A DNA stretch of 64,000 nt from Smittia aterrima (Eukaryota; Arthropoda; Insecta; Diptera; Chironomidae). Of the stretch, positions 34,716 through 48,300 are shown one piece after another (the first letter of the stretch is position 1; the number at the start of each line of letters is the position of its first letter). The notes beneath the pieces are model-generated. The model saw only the letters and a list, made by a program, of their open reading frames with translations. It had not been told where the DNA came from and ran no database searches. A program made the position numbers and the translations under genes. The stretch spans positions 2,728,001 through 2,792,000 of the forward strand of contig CP093831.1 in the NCBI GenBank assembly GCA_033063855.1, in the 5' to 3' direction.

Positions 34716-36289
34716 CTAGGCGGGGACCTTTCGGAGGTATTCAGTGTCGAAGTAAAGTATTGTGATTGTGATGTCATCTCGAAACATTCGAACGACTTCT
34801 GGAGGGAGCGACAGCAAATGAAATAACCTCGCATTCTCAATGCCATAATCGGTACCACCTAGTGCGTTTCGAATGAGATGCGTCGATGCGTTCTTATCAA
34901 TTGGTTTTGATAATTGATTGGCTCTAAATTGAGTTGAATGCTGTTAGCGTTCTCCTTAATTACAAATAATTAGGTCAACTTACTTTCGTGCTTGCAGCAT
35001 TTCATTGAGTTCTCCAAGAGTAATTTTTTGTTTTGGTAACTTAAACGGTTGCAGTGAAGCTTTGCCAATGCCATGTTCTCCAACTAATTGCACAACTTGT
35101 AGAGGACTAAATGAAGGAAATTCAGTTAAAGGAATATTTTCATTAATTGCTTTTAAGAGAAAAAAAATTACCTCATCACGTCCCATAAACCGTCCGAAGC
35201 GAGAATTAAAAATTTATCTTTTGGCGTTAAAATATGATGTTGGATTGCGGGCTTTGCCGATAAATACGGAGGCGTATGATAATTCGGTGGAATCACCTGC
35301 TCGCCAAAATGAGGCACGACAAACTTTTGAAGCTCATCGCGTTGCCATTTGTATCTCACGTCTCCAAATGCCCGTAAAGGTGCTAATTGACTTAGTAAGC
35401 GATCACCTCGGATAACGGTGTCGCGCTCAGAGGCTGGATGCTCAGAAAGAATCCTTCGAACTTCTTCCATATTCTCAGCATTATGTTCTTGCGTCATCTT
35501 CTGTGCACTCCAGTCTCCATTCTCGTTTATTGATCCTAAAACTCCCTGACAATCTCCAGTCGATGCTACGTGTAAATGATTCTTATCAATGTGAGCGACA
35601 ATTCCAACTGAACCCGACAATGCAACGCTAAGCGTTTGACTAATTCCTGAATTCATGGCTTCATCCGAAATGTCTCTGTCAAGCTTCAAAAAAGCATTTT
35701 CAAGCACCTCTGACATTTCGAAATTCTCAGGTCGCTTTTCAATCAATTCAGCAGCAAACTTCTGAAAGCTTTGTTCGTACAGCTCTCTCAGCTCCTCAAC
35801 GAAATCATGTTTATCGTTGTGACATTTCAAAAATGCATTGCTTTTAGCGCCATCAGCGAGAGATTGCTGGAGCACCGAAGGCGATAACAAACTGGCGCCA
35901 ATATAGCGTAAGAGTCTTTTACTGATAACTTGAGAGCAAGAGTTCCCAGCATGTCCATCAAAAATGCCGACCAGCAGTCCCGTCGTGTGAATCAATGACG
36001 CTTCTGTTCTGGCATCCTCGCATGGACTGTTTGAGGCCAGTTGATTCGAGTCGTAAGCGATACATGCATGACCACGATTTTCCTCGGGAAATTCTTTTGT
36101 GTACTCGTTTGCTGATAAAATACAATTGACCTGGAAATGCAAAATATAGAAACGATTAAGCATAATGAGGTGAGAATTATCTTCATTGAGTGTACTCACG
36201 TCGAACAGAGACTTTGGAATAATTTGTTGATTTCTCAGGATTTTTCCGCAATGAAATTCACGTCTCAGCAAATGCCATTTGAATTGCAT
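34716..36289 (-). CDS. Pdp: Pyruvate dehydrogenase phosphatase catalytic subunit (PP2C type)
   Basis: Four exons on the minus strand, 36200-36289, 35172-36130, 34984-35106 and 34716-34923, encode 459 residues. The enzyme dephosphorylates the E1-alpha subunit of the mitochondrial pyruvate dehydrogenase complex, switching it on. The N-terminus (MQFKWHLLRREFHCGK) is basic and amphipathic, as a mitochondrial presequence should be. PP2C metal-binding motifs are present in order: PCEDAR, GLLVGIFDGHAG, the GDCQGVLG segment, LASDGLWDVM and FRDDITI. PDP-specific blocks include ILSANEYTKEFPE, YDSNQLASNSP, LAPLRAFGDVRYKW and NASTHLIRNALGGTDYG. The exon junctions rebuild LWDVMSPLQVVQLV in frame. Start: the first ATG of the presequence. 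The upstream spacer to kug exceeds 6 kb. Confidence 0.94.
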
Positions 36290-39200
36290 TTTCGCTCACG
36301 CTAATGTGATCTAAATGAGTATTACTCAGCCTTCTTAGAATTCACTGAAAGCTCAACATATCACGTTTTAATCTAATTTTCCTTGTTTTCTTTTCAGAGC
36401 CGAAAATTACGATAAGAGAAAAATAAGAGGTGACTTCACTAAAAGTAAAGAAGAGTATTTTTATCTGTCTGCGAACAAAAATTCCACAAGTTTTCTCGGA
36501 AACGTTTCGTGAAGTCTCCACTTGGATTACATCGTAGCAAACTTGGCATAAAGAGCTTGAAACGAAAATATTCAAGTAGGCTTGAGAGTATCCGACTGTC
36601 GCCTCGTGTTTTAAATTAAGCGAAGAGAAGAAAAACAAACAAAATATTTGAAGCGCGTTCCTGACTCTGTCCAGAGCAATATTGCCCAACGTATTTTATA
36701 ACAGCTGTTACCCCAACGACCAAGAGAGAGAGTCGAATATTGAATTCAGTGAGAGTTTAGACGCTTCGGAAAGCAGCAGCGTTATTCTTTTCATTTCGAA
36801 ACGACATTTTCATAGTTTTTCCGGCTTTTCCTTGCATTACGTTATTAAATTGTGCAAAATAGTTGAGTCAACAATTCAAGAAAGCTCTACAAATATGAGA
36901 AGGCGCACAGAGTGGATTGTAAATTTCAAAAATAAACAACAAAACTGTGCTTAAATGTGTCTATAAATGGTCGGTTATTGTGTGTACATGTGAATGAATC
37001 AAGCCGAGAAATTCATTAGAAGGAGAAAAGAGAAAAAATAATAATAATTGCCTATACTGGAATATACATAAAAAATTCATTCAATCCGTGAGCGTAATTC
37101 GATCGTTATCAGCTGAAACATATAAAGAAGAAGAAGAAGAGAAGATAAGGTGATACAAATTAAGTGATTTGGCGTTCGACATTCTTGATTTCTGATTTAA
37201 TGAATCTATTTGTGTTTGAATGAGCAAAGCCAAGCCGAGTTAATTTATTGGTTCTAAAAGAAAAGCAAAGGACAGCGAAATTAGCTGAACATAAGCTTAG
37301 TCCGCTGAAAGTGAAATAGTGAAGCTAAAAGAGAAATAAGGAAAATAAACATTTACATGGTAATTGAACGATGTATTTGATTTTTAGTGATTATTTGGCA
37401 ATGCCGCCGACGTCACAATGTTGTCCAAGGTCTTAGATTATTTAACAAACGTTTACAAGAAATGAGAGAGAAAATTTTTCATAAATTATTTTTATTCGAT
37501 GAACGGAAAGGAGAGGAAACAAATAATGCGGAAGTCATTAGCGAGCTCTTTTAATTTCAGCATTTTTTTTTATTTGCTGAATCAGCGTTTAAACATTAAA
37601 TCTTGTTCTTTATGGTCAACGCGGAGAGATTTATTGTGAATTAAAAAACCAGATGACGAAATGAAATTGAATTCAAGTGCCGTTTAAGCTCTTACCGTCT
37701 GCGAGTCTCGTTCACTCCGACTCCAACTGTCGTAGAGAATGAAGAAATTGCAGGAAAATCCCGTTTCACCTGCAGGGATGTTTTAATTATTTTTCTCGCT
37801 TCGCTTTTGCATGGCGCTCTCATTGAACGTTATTGCCTCAAGCGCGACCATCATCAATGCAACTTATTGTCCGGGATTCGCTCAAAATTTCGTAACTAAT
37901 TCGTGCGACATATGTTTGCGTTCTTTGTATAATATTTTCACAAGGCGCATAACAAATAGAGCGTGAGGTAATCTCCATTAAAGTTCAGAGAAGCAAATCG
38001 AAAGATGGAACAAGATAAGATTATTCAAAGCAAAGTTTATTTAGATTTTTCTTTTTTTTTTGTCGAGAGCATTTTTAATGCTGTTTGAAGAGTAATTGAA
38101 GCAGCAAACACGAGAAAGGACATTTTAATGGTAATGTGCTGCTGCTGCTGTGGCTTTTTTTGTGCATTTCCGAAAAAATGTGATAGAAATTTTCCTGCAT
38201 GAGCGAACAAGCCGTAGTTCTCAAAGTGAAAAAATCCTACTAATTTTTGCAATGTTTGTTGTTCGAGCTGTAGTAGCAGACGCAAGCAAGCAGTAGTTGA
38301 AAAACTTCTATGCTGGTTCACATGTTATGAGTGTACAAAGCTGAAAAAAAAAGAGCGAGAGGGAGTCTAAATAAATACAATAAAAGCCCATGCATAGGGA
38401 AAAGATGAACTGAATGCAGCAATTGGCAAAACTTATTATGCAAATATGTGTAGCTATGCAAAAAAGAGCGGCACTCCAAAGTCCACTAAAAAATGTCATC
38501 ATCAAGCGAGTGGAAAAAAGTTTTGATCCGGTCTCTGTCCGCCTTCATTGCACTCGCTCTCACTCACTCGACCTCTTACCGCACCACACATATTTAGAGT
38601 GCTCGAAAACTTTATACTTTGTGCATATATATCTAATGAAATCCTACATCTCGCACCACCCAAAGCCTCTTGCATCCAATGCAAATCTCTCTCTCTCTTC
38701 CATTGCAACTTCCACTGTCTTTAAATTAAATTCATTGAAACAATTCATGAAAAATGAATTAAGGAAAGTTTCTATCCTTGGGGGATGATTTAACAATAAC
38801 GTTGCGCTTATGGCTATTCGTTGTGGGTAAATGAATTCTCCAGTGTTGTTTTTCGGGTGTTAATTTAAATGCGTTGGTTGCCGAATAGATAATAAACCTT
38901 TAACAGGAGCTACAATGTTAATGGAGCAGACCCTCCCGTCCTCGCCTTGAGTGGAAATTAAATGAAAAAGTCTCGCGAAACAAGAAAATTACCGTCGTTG
39001 ACGACGCTAAAGACTAAGGGAATGAATTTTTAAAGAGTTTGAAAAGCATCGCTTTAGCGTGATAGTACCAATAACAATAATAGTAAAACAAAATCTTTCG
39101 CTAGAAGTTAAGTGTTATTATTTACAAAATTTCCACGTTCTCCTGCGCTCTCTCCCTCAACAACATGATCATCATACGTTTTGTATTCCGTACTGTGCTC

Positions 39201-42200
39201 GAGACATATCAAAACAATCTTACTCAATTCACGTTATACCAGTTTTTCTTCTCAGCCGCAATCGAAACTCATCCGAAGCACGTTGAAAGGCTGAAAATGT
39301 TCTCTGAGATATTTTTCTCGCTTGCCGCTCGCTCAGCGTCAGTACGTTTAATGCTCTCGCTCGGTAAAGACGTGAAGGCAACACTAGGTCACAACAAAAA
39401 AATATTTACATGAATACACACATTGCTGGTGCTTTGGCGTTATCCAACAGTGTGTAAAAAGTGAATGAACAGGAAAAAAGAGAGTTTAAGAGAGATTTAA
39501 AGACTTTCTGTTCGGCTTGGATAAAAAATCATTTTTCATTTGTGTGCTGAGGAAAGAATATAATGAAAATAAGAAGTTGATTCGGTGTTGTGTCTGAAAA
39601 AGGTTTTCCAGCCTTTCGATTTTGATGAAATAATTATAATTATGGAGGATCGGCCTCGGATTTCCATTCAATCTCAATTGTGATTTCCTAACGAGTCCGA
39701 CCGACCCACAACAGCGAACAACGACGAGCCTACAATTCGATGGAAATTATGTTTGTGAGTGAAAACTAAAAGAAAATCTTTATGTAGACCCCTCACATAA
39801 TGTGATCTTGAAATGTAAATCTCAGCTCTCTCTCTCTGTTGCTATTTATTGTGTGCAATCTTGATGAAAATAATGATTATGAAGTTGAATAATTGATTCC
39901 TTCGCTTAAACCAAAGTTGCTTGCGAGAAAAGAAGAAGAAGGAAAAAGAGTGAGAGAGGAAAAACATGAAGTGAGGAAAAATTGTTTTCGCAATTCGCTT
40001 TATAGTTCTTTAAGAACAAGCGGAGAAAAAAAAGTAACAACAAAGCTGAAGTAAAGCGAACATGTTGTGAGCCATAAAACTAGATTAGTGTGTGTGAAAA
40101 AAAGAAGTCTAAAACAACACTAAATGTTTTCCAAAGAAAATTACATGCTATCCAGACTTCGATGGATGGTTGTTGTTCTACATGTTGGATCAAGAGCACC
40201 AGAAAATAATAAAAATAGAAGGAATAAGCTCAAAGCTTTAAATGAAAATCTTTGCTGGTGAAAGTCTTGCATTTTACGGCTTTTTAAGAGATTTCGGATT
40301 ACCCTCTGATTTTTATTAGTTATAGCATGCTCAACCACGATGTGAACACACTAATGTGAGCGAATATCAGTAAGAAGGAGAGACAGGAATTTTATTCGCC
40401 GACATACAGACAAAGTGTGAACAGACATAGAGCGAGCGAAGGAGAAGAATCGTAATAATTCAGTGTATGATGATGAAGTGAAAAGAAAGGTGAAGAGATT
40501 CTTTTTTTTTTGCCTTCACTGTTCGGGGGTCTTACCTGTGTAAGAAGATATTTTAATTTTTTTGCCTGTGCTGGTGCTCACTTTAAAGTATTCTGTTGAG
40601 ATACAAACAGCCTCATTCCCCAATTCTCAGTATCCTTTTCGAGCGTCTTCGTCTCTCTCTCACATCATCGTACCTTACCCATCTGTTTATTTTTTGAAGA
40701 AATTGGATTATCTACCTTAGAGTTAAGAAGGAAGAGAAAATGTTGGCAGCAAAAACCATCAACTACTAAGACTTTTGCTTCGTCGTTAAATTTAAATACC
40801 GTTAAGGCTCTCGCTCTCCTTCTTTCCTTTCACAAGTGAAGGTCTCGATATCAGGGGCAAATTGACGTAAAGTGTTACACTTTTCGGTTTAAACAGAATT
40901 ATTTCTAAAACCTAACAAACAATCAAATCCCTTCAGATCCGTAACTAAACGAAAACTTTCTTGTGAAATGGAAATTAATGTCTCAAAACTAAGTATGTTT
41001 CTCACCGAGAACTAACAAGTTGTGAAATAATGAGAACCTCGTTCATTTCGTAGTTTATTCACTTGGTAACGTCAGATGATGTATTTCAAATATCATGGGA
41101 ATGATAAAAAAGTAATTAAAAGTAGAGTTTATAATCTCACTTCATAAATTCTCTTACAACTGTTTTCCTTCTCATGTAACTCACGAATGAATGATTCGTT
41201 CGCCTTCCGTATCCCTGAACAGCAGCAACCGCAACTTCTTCGATTTCGCATGTAAATTCTGGAGAGGTTGCAAATCTTTAAGTCTAAGTTATGAGGAGAG
41301 GAACTCTCAATAAGCATTAGGAATATATTTCTCAAGTTTTCTTCGTCTCTCACTATACAGTAGCGAGAAGTGTGTTGAATTTTTATTGATGGTGCAAGGA
41401 ACGAGCGTACGAAAGTAAGAGGAAGGAAAAATTTATTTTGTTTCAAAGTTTGAAAGGTTACATACATTTCCAGAAATTGAAGATTTTTTTTCCTCATTGG
41501 AAATCTAAATTTACGCCACATCGATGGCTCACATCGAGTGGAATATTTTATAAATAACTTTTTGGTTTTATTAGTGTTTATTTATTCATTGAGGAAAGTA
41601 AAGCGAGCACGTCTGGTGTTGCACAAGTCTAATTGCTCGAAATACATTATCGGTTGGATATACGATCAGAGGGGAAGACCGTCGACGTTACCGAAGAACA
41701 AAGATTGTATAGTTTAGTTTGTAAAATGGATTTTAATAGTGAAAACACCGGAGAAGAAGAGAAACTAGCGAGCAAGAACTCAACTGCCGGGAGCTTCGTA
41801 TACATTCATTTTCATTCATAATGCAGCGACTTTGTGCATTGTTTTCTGTACAGCTATGTTTGTATTTATAAATTTTGGTATCTGCTGCTTGCGCAAATGT
41901 TTGGAATTTCTCGTGTTTTTTTTTCGGCTCGTTCTTTATATAAAATTTCCAAAAAGTTTGCTCTTATGACTCACATCCCACGACAGCTTGAAATTTTAAT
42001 TTAATTAGTCGACGAATAACGCGGAGATACAGCGCGAGAGGCATCGAATTATGCAGAAGCGAGAAGAACAAGAAACGATACATTAATGAATATTTTTAAT
42101 TGAATTTCAAACTCAAATTAGAAGAAACATCAAAAGATCGAGCAATCGTATTCGGTTTCATGTCTCATGCAATAATTCTCACAAACGTCGCGTTTCAATT

Positions 42201-42353
42201 TTCCAATTTTCTCCACTAACGAAAAAAAAGATCCTCCGTTTGTTATTCGGGCGTTTGCTGAAATGCCATTGCTCAATTGTTTTCGTTTATTTATTGACTT
42301 GGTTTGTTATTTATTTATCTTTTCTTTTCTCTTTCTCCGGGATCAAATTGTAG
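36290..42353. promoter_or_regulatory. 6-kb spacer between Pdp and kug start regions
   Basis: The region is divergent between Pdp (-) and kug (+). No coding gene is supported; the longest frames are about 90-130 codons without splice or domain support. It probably holds the kug promoter, first non-coding exon(s) and enhancers, because kug begins after a 5' UTR acceptor (AAATTGTAG at 42345-42353). Low-complexity tracts include a short CTG run near 38140-38153 and several purine-rich stretches (around 37125-37145 and 39930-39965). I see no RNA gene. Confidence 0.45.
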
Positions 42354-42372
42354 ACTTGTTCATCGAAATAAT

Positions 42373-42381
42373 ATGAGATAG
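42373..42381 (+). promoter_or_regulatory. Minimal upstream ORF (ATG AGA TAG) in the kug leader
   Basis: A two-codon open frame, Met-Arg-stop, ends 14 bp before the kug start codon at 42396, inside the 5' UTR exon beginning at 42354. A terminating ribosome so close to the main start could influence initiation. The regulatory role is inference. Confidence 0.4.
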
Positions 42382-42395
42382 CCAACCCGAAACAA

Positions 42396-45300
42396 ATGGC
42401 CCCGAACGAGGCCTCACGCTTGAGATGGCGAGGACTCTTATCAGTTTTGTTCTTTTTAACAACCATTACAAGCCACCATCAAGCTCAAAGCTATTCAAAT
42501 CATATAAATATTGACGATATCGATGATGAAGACATCGCATCAACAACCGTGCCGTCGTCTTTTTTCCAGCAATCAATCACCCTCTCCAGCTTCTCACCGT
42601 CGCGTGAAATAATACCTTCGGTTGAGAAATCATCGTCAACAGATTCTTCATTATCATCGATTTCTTACGAGCACAATGAAGCAGCCATTGAAGCTCCATA
42701 TCATTTCAATTTTTCACATCCCATTTACAATGTCACGATACCGGAAAACAGTGTACAAAAAACTTTTGCCATTCAACCATACACCGATTCAGCTCGAATG
42801 GGAATCCAATTACAAAATGATGGACTGCACCAGATCGATGTAAAATATCAAATTGTTAGTGGTGATAAAAATAAGGTGTTCAAGGCTGAGGAGCGGATCG
42901 TTGGGGACTTTGCATTCTTAACGATAAGGACCCGCACAAACAATATAGTATTAAATCGAGAGAAGGGCGATAGCTATCGTCTAAAAGTGAGGGCGACCGT
43001 GTCACGTAATCGTCTAGGAACAAAGAAGAGGATTGTAGATGAGGCGGAGACAATTGTAGATGTGAAAGTTCTAGATAAGAATGATCTCTCTCCGCTCTTT
43101 TATCCCACAAAATATTCAATAACCATCACTGACGACACTCCAGTTCATCAAAGCATTGTGCGAGTGACTGCAGAGGATGCCGACATCGGCATAAACGGAG
43201 GTAAATTGATTTTTTTTTCTTGTTTATGCATGAAGCATACGATATCATTATATCTCGGAGAGTGTGACTAATAATTCTGTATCAAATTACCCTCGGCATC
43301 TATTTTCAGAAATTTATTATAGTTTGTTAAACGAGACTGAGCAATTTGCTGTACATCCTAGCAGCGGCGTGTTGACATTGACAAGATCTCTCGAATCGAG
43401 CGGGAACACATACTTTCAGCTGACGGTATTGGCGACAGACAGAGCTTCGCTTTTACTAAATAGTGTAAATAGTCAAAGTAATTTTAAGAATAATCAACAT
43501 GCTGCCAGCAAAGCATCAGTCGAAATTTTCGTGCAGCAAACAAATCTTCACTCGCCTGAAATTCATTTACAAGCGTTAAATGAAATAGTGGAGAACTCAA
43601 ATGCCAATATTTATGGAATCGTTCGGGTTACTGATGGCGACCACGGCATTCACGGTGAAATTAAATCACTGGAAATTGTCGATGGTGATCCTGATGGTCA
43701 CTTCCGGATCAAGCCATCACCGTCACGTCCTGGAGAGTTTGTTATAGAAATACACAAACTCTTAGACCGTGAAACAACACCAAACGGATACAATATCACA
43801 TTGAGGGCTGTCGACAAAGGAGTGCCACCAAGAGATAGCTATAAAAAAATTCCTGTACGCTTAATCGATTTCAACGATAACAAACCCGTGTTTAATCGCG
43901 AAATCTATGAAATATCAGTGCCTGAAATTGCCCCAATCAATACACCAGTAATAAGACTTAAAGTCTCAGACCGGGACGATGGAAAGAATGCACAAGTCTA
44001 TCTCCAAATCGTCGGAGGCAACGAAAACGGAGAATTTCGAATTAATCCTGAAACTGGAATGCTTTATACGAATGCGATGCTAGACGCTGAGACAAAACAT
44101 TTTTACACGCTGACCGTATCTGCTATAGATCAAGGCAATACGGGAACTCGAAAGCAGTCGTCGGCTAAGGTGAAAATCAACATTGAAGACAGAAACGACG
44201 AGAATCCGGTGTTTGAAAAAGCAAACATGACAATATGGGTCGACGAGAATGAGCCCGCTGGCAGCATTGTCACAAAGGTGAAAGCAACTGACGCAGATTC
44301 ATCAGAGAACGCTTATGTTTCCTACAGTATCGGTAAGCTAATGTATCCAAATCAGATAATATTTGCATAAAGAGTCTTATGAATCTTTTATGGTTTTACT
44401 TTCGATTGCCATTTCAACTTCAATCTAAAAACGATTTTTATTCATTCCTCTTCTCCTCTTCACAGCCAATTTAAACGAAGTGCCATTTGACATTGACCAT
44501 TTTTCGGGTTCAGTGAGAACATCAAAGCTCCTCGACTATGAAACAATGCGACGTGAATACGTGCTTCACATTAGAGCGTCAGACTGGGGCCAGCCATATA
44601 GAAGACAAACCGAGATGAAACTGTTCATTAAACTACGAAATGTGAATGATCATCGTCCGCAATTTGAGAGAATTGATTGCGTTGGGCAAATTCCACGTCA
44701 TCTTCCAATCGGCTCGGAACTCATCACATTATCAGCGATTGATTTCGACGCCGGAGACCTTATAAGTTATCGAATCGTGTCAGGAAATGAAGATGGATGC
44801 TTTAATTTAGATTCAGCAAGCGGATTGATTTCTCTCGGATGTGATTTGCAAGACCTCGGCGTAGACAAACGAGAAGTCAACGTAACGGCCACCGATGGAA
44901 CGCACTTTGCTGATAACACACGCATACAAATTAATCTCATATCAAGCAGCAGACGATCTGACAATCACGGGAATTTCGAATGCCGAACGACCGACGTGTC
45001 GAGAAAGTGGGCCGAGACACAAGCACAAGCCGAAAGAAATAATGCGCCTGGTCGCGACCTCAGCAACAACGAAGATTTTGCTTTGATGCCGAGTCGCTAT
45101 GGCGAAAATATCCACGCTCCTGAGTTTATCAACTTCCCGGTCGAGATTAAAGTCAACGAGACTGTTCCGTTAGGCACAACAATTGGATGGATTAAAGCAC
45201 GCGACAGAGATTTAGGTAAGTTAGTCGTTACATTTTATCTAAAGCTCGCCTTTCCTTCTTTTATAACGCCTTAACTTCTGCCACGATTATCGAAATTTCA

Positions 45301-48300
45301 ACAATTCACTGAGTTTTCCATTTCATTCTTTCTTTTTTCCATAATTCTCTTTCTCGCAGGCTACAACGGAAAGTTGGTCTATGGTATTTCTGATGGTGAC
45401 AATGATTCATTGTTTCGACTCGATTTGGAAACTGGTGAATTGAAAGTCATCGGGTTCCTCGATCGAGAGAAGGAAGATGAATATTTATTGAATGTGACAG
45501 TCTATGATCTCGGCTTTCCTAGTCAGAAAAGCATTTCGAAGCTTCTTCCAATTTCCGTTCAGGACGAGAACGATTGCTACCCAACTTTCGAGAAATCCAT
45601 CGCCAGTCTTCATGTTTCGGAATCTGCGCGCAACAACACAATCATCTTCCGCTTTAATGCTACAGATCGAGACAAGGGAATCAATGGAAAAGTGACATAT
45701 AGTCTTGTTACGGACACGAAAGATTTCTCAATCGACCGCGAAACAGGAATCCTGACAATTTCTGCTCCATTGGATCGTGAGAAGCAAGACTTATACGAAT
45801 TACGAGTCAGAGCGATGGATGGAGGCGAGAAAGCTTTGAGCGATGCTGAATTTCATTCTTTATCAGCTGAGGCACTTTTACAAATTAAAATCGACGATTT
45901 TAATGATAACGCTCCGCAATTTCATCTTGTTGACTATAGCGTAAGAGTGCGAGAAGATATTCCCGTCGGAACTGTTGTTGTCACAGTCACCGCAAATGAT
46001 TTAGATCTTGGAAATAATGCGGAGATTCTTTATACGTTCGCGGAGAACACTGGAAGCGACGGTGAAGGATATTTCAAGATCGACAAACAAACTGGCACAA
46101 TTCGCACAGCAAAACAATTGGATTTCGAAGAGCGTCAGATCCACAGTTTGATTATCAACGCAATTGACAAGGGAATTCCAACTCAAAGTTCAAGCGCGAC
46201 GCTCATTGTAGAGGTGATTGATGTCAACGAGAACCGTTTTGCGCCCCAATTCGAGGACTTTGTAATGGAAGGAAGTGTGAAGGAGAATCAAAGTCCTGGC
46301 GTACATGTGATGAAAGTTGTGGCAAAAGATTTCGACGATGTTGGCCCCGATTCGCGGATTTCCTACTCGACGAATGGCGGTGATGGATTAGGATTGTTTG
46401 CAATCGATAACGAAGGTAATTGAATCGCGCTAATTCAACGCGTGAAATTTGCAATTAAAATTATTTTATGACCCGTTAAAATGATTCACGCTAATATGCA
46501 TTTAATTCTCATCTGCTTACCAGGAAACATTCGAACCATGGTGAAATTCGACGCTGAGACGAAATCATATTATTGGTTGACTGTTTGTGCTCAAGACCAA
46601 GGCATTGTTCCTTTACATTCTTGTATTGAGGTATGTGATTATACGCTCGATTAAACGAGTGAAGCTTTTACGAATTACGTTGAAGGATTTTGAGTTGGCG
46701 AAATCATTGAATCCGAAAACCTAATTTATGAACGTTTCGCCTTGGCACTAAGAATTTATATTCATTTTTATGAACGATTTGAGAGAAAGAATATTCGTCA
46801 TAGAGAGTGCGGGTAAATTTTATTCATATCAGCTGAATAATTCAATCATCCTTGCCTCACCCTCGATGAGTCTTACATCGACAAATTTTACGAACGTGGC
46901 CCTCGTCGTAAACCGAAGATGAGAGAAAATAAAACGAAATTTATTAAATTATTCACAGTCGCTGCATTTGTCGACTTTCTCATTCAAAAAGTCTCTTAAA
47001 AATCCATAACAAAATTCAATAAAAAATAATTCGAATGTGAGCGCACTCGATTAATGGCGAGGCGAGGGCATCAAAGTTCACGTCGAGTTCATGAATTCAA
47101 ACTAATTGAATTAACATAACTCATAAATGTGCTCAATTAAGCTCAGTTTGCGATTTGTTTGTTGCTCTCGATTCTCGACATAGCTATTCTCATTCATACG
47201 GTTTACAACCCTACAGGTTTATATTCAAATCGAGAATGAAAACGATAATGTGCCTCTCACGGACCAACCCGTTTACTATCCATCCGTGCCGGAAAACAGC
47301 GCAGCTGGTACTAAAATTATTCAACTTAATGCAACCGATGACGATATGAACGTCGATCAGAAGATCTCGTATCGTCTTATCTCTGGTAATCCTGAAGGTT
47401 TTTTCTCCATAAATACAACAACAGGTAAGGGTGTCATTTCGCATTTCTATTAAATTACACCTTTGCGACGCATTACATTTTCCCTTTTTTTTTTGTGTGA
47501 TCCACGTCAGGACTGATAACAACAACATCTCGAAGATTAGACAGGGAAAATCAACCCGAACACATTCTAGAGGTGAGATAACGACGAAAGGATTAATTGC
47601 ATGTGACCGAGACCATCGGCGATCAGGAGTGTGTGATATGAGAGTGAAAAAAAATCTGAAACCTTTCTTCTTTCTCATAATGATTACCAGGTCATGATAA
47701 TGGACGATGGCGAACCAACCCAACTCTCGTCCACAACTCGAGTGGTAATCAGTGTATCAGACTTAAACGACAACGCTCCAGAGTTTGACCAGAAATCCTA
47801 TAACGTTGAAATCCCATCAAACGCGAAAATCGATCAGAAACTTTTTCAGGTAAGCAATTCGATTAGGAATTTTTTTTCTCGATGACTGCACCACTTTCTG
47901 ACCTTACCACCTGAACAAAAACCCACAGTTACAATACACTTAATGAGCTGTAATCTTTTTATAATTGATTAGCATCAATCTTAGGAGATCCATGAATGTT
48001 TGCCGGAACCTCGCGACATTCACTCTTTCAATGAAATGTCTTTCGACTTCCTCCCACGCACATTTCTCATTCATTTCTGTTTCATAATTTTACGTAACAA
48101 TTTTGTTTTTCTATATCGAAACTAAAATCATTGCATGATTAGTGACACAATTACATTATTTCGTCTCCTCCCTCCGTGTTCGTAATTTCTCTCTTTCTCT
48201 TGGGAGAAAAAAAAATGTTTTCCGGTAAATTTTCTTAATAAACGTGCATGAGTTTTTCTCGCCCCCTGATGAGGCTCGTTCGTCCTTTTTCTGTTGCGTT

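Noticed and set aside
36682..36954. A 90-codon plus-strand frame near the Pdp upstream region
   Set aside because: It has no domain, weak start context and no poly(A) signal or neighbouring exon.
38139..38153. CTG/CAG trinucleotide run
   Set aside because: Only about five units; ordinary microsatellite-scale sequence.
47211..47723. A 170-codon minus-strand frame over kug exons and introns
   Set aside because: It crosses several well-supported kug exons and introns, its predicted sequence has no recognisable domain, and there are no splice or start signals.
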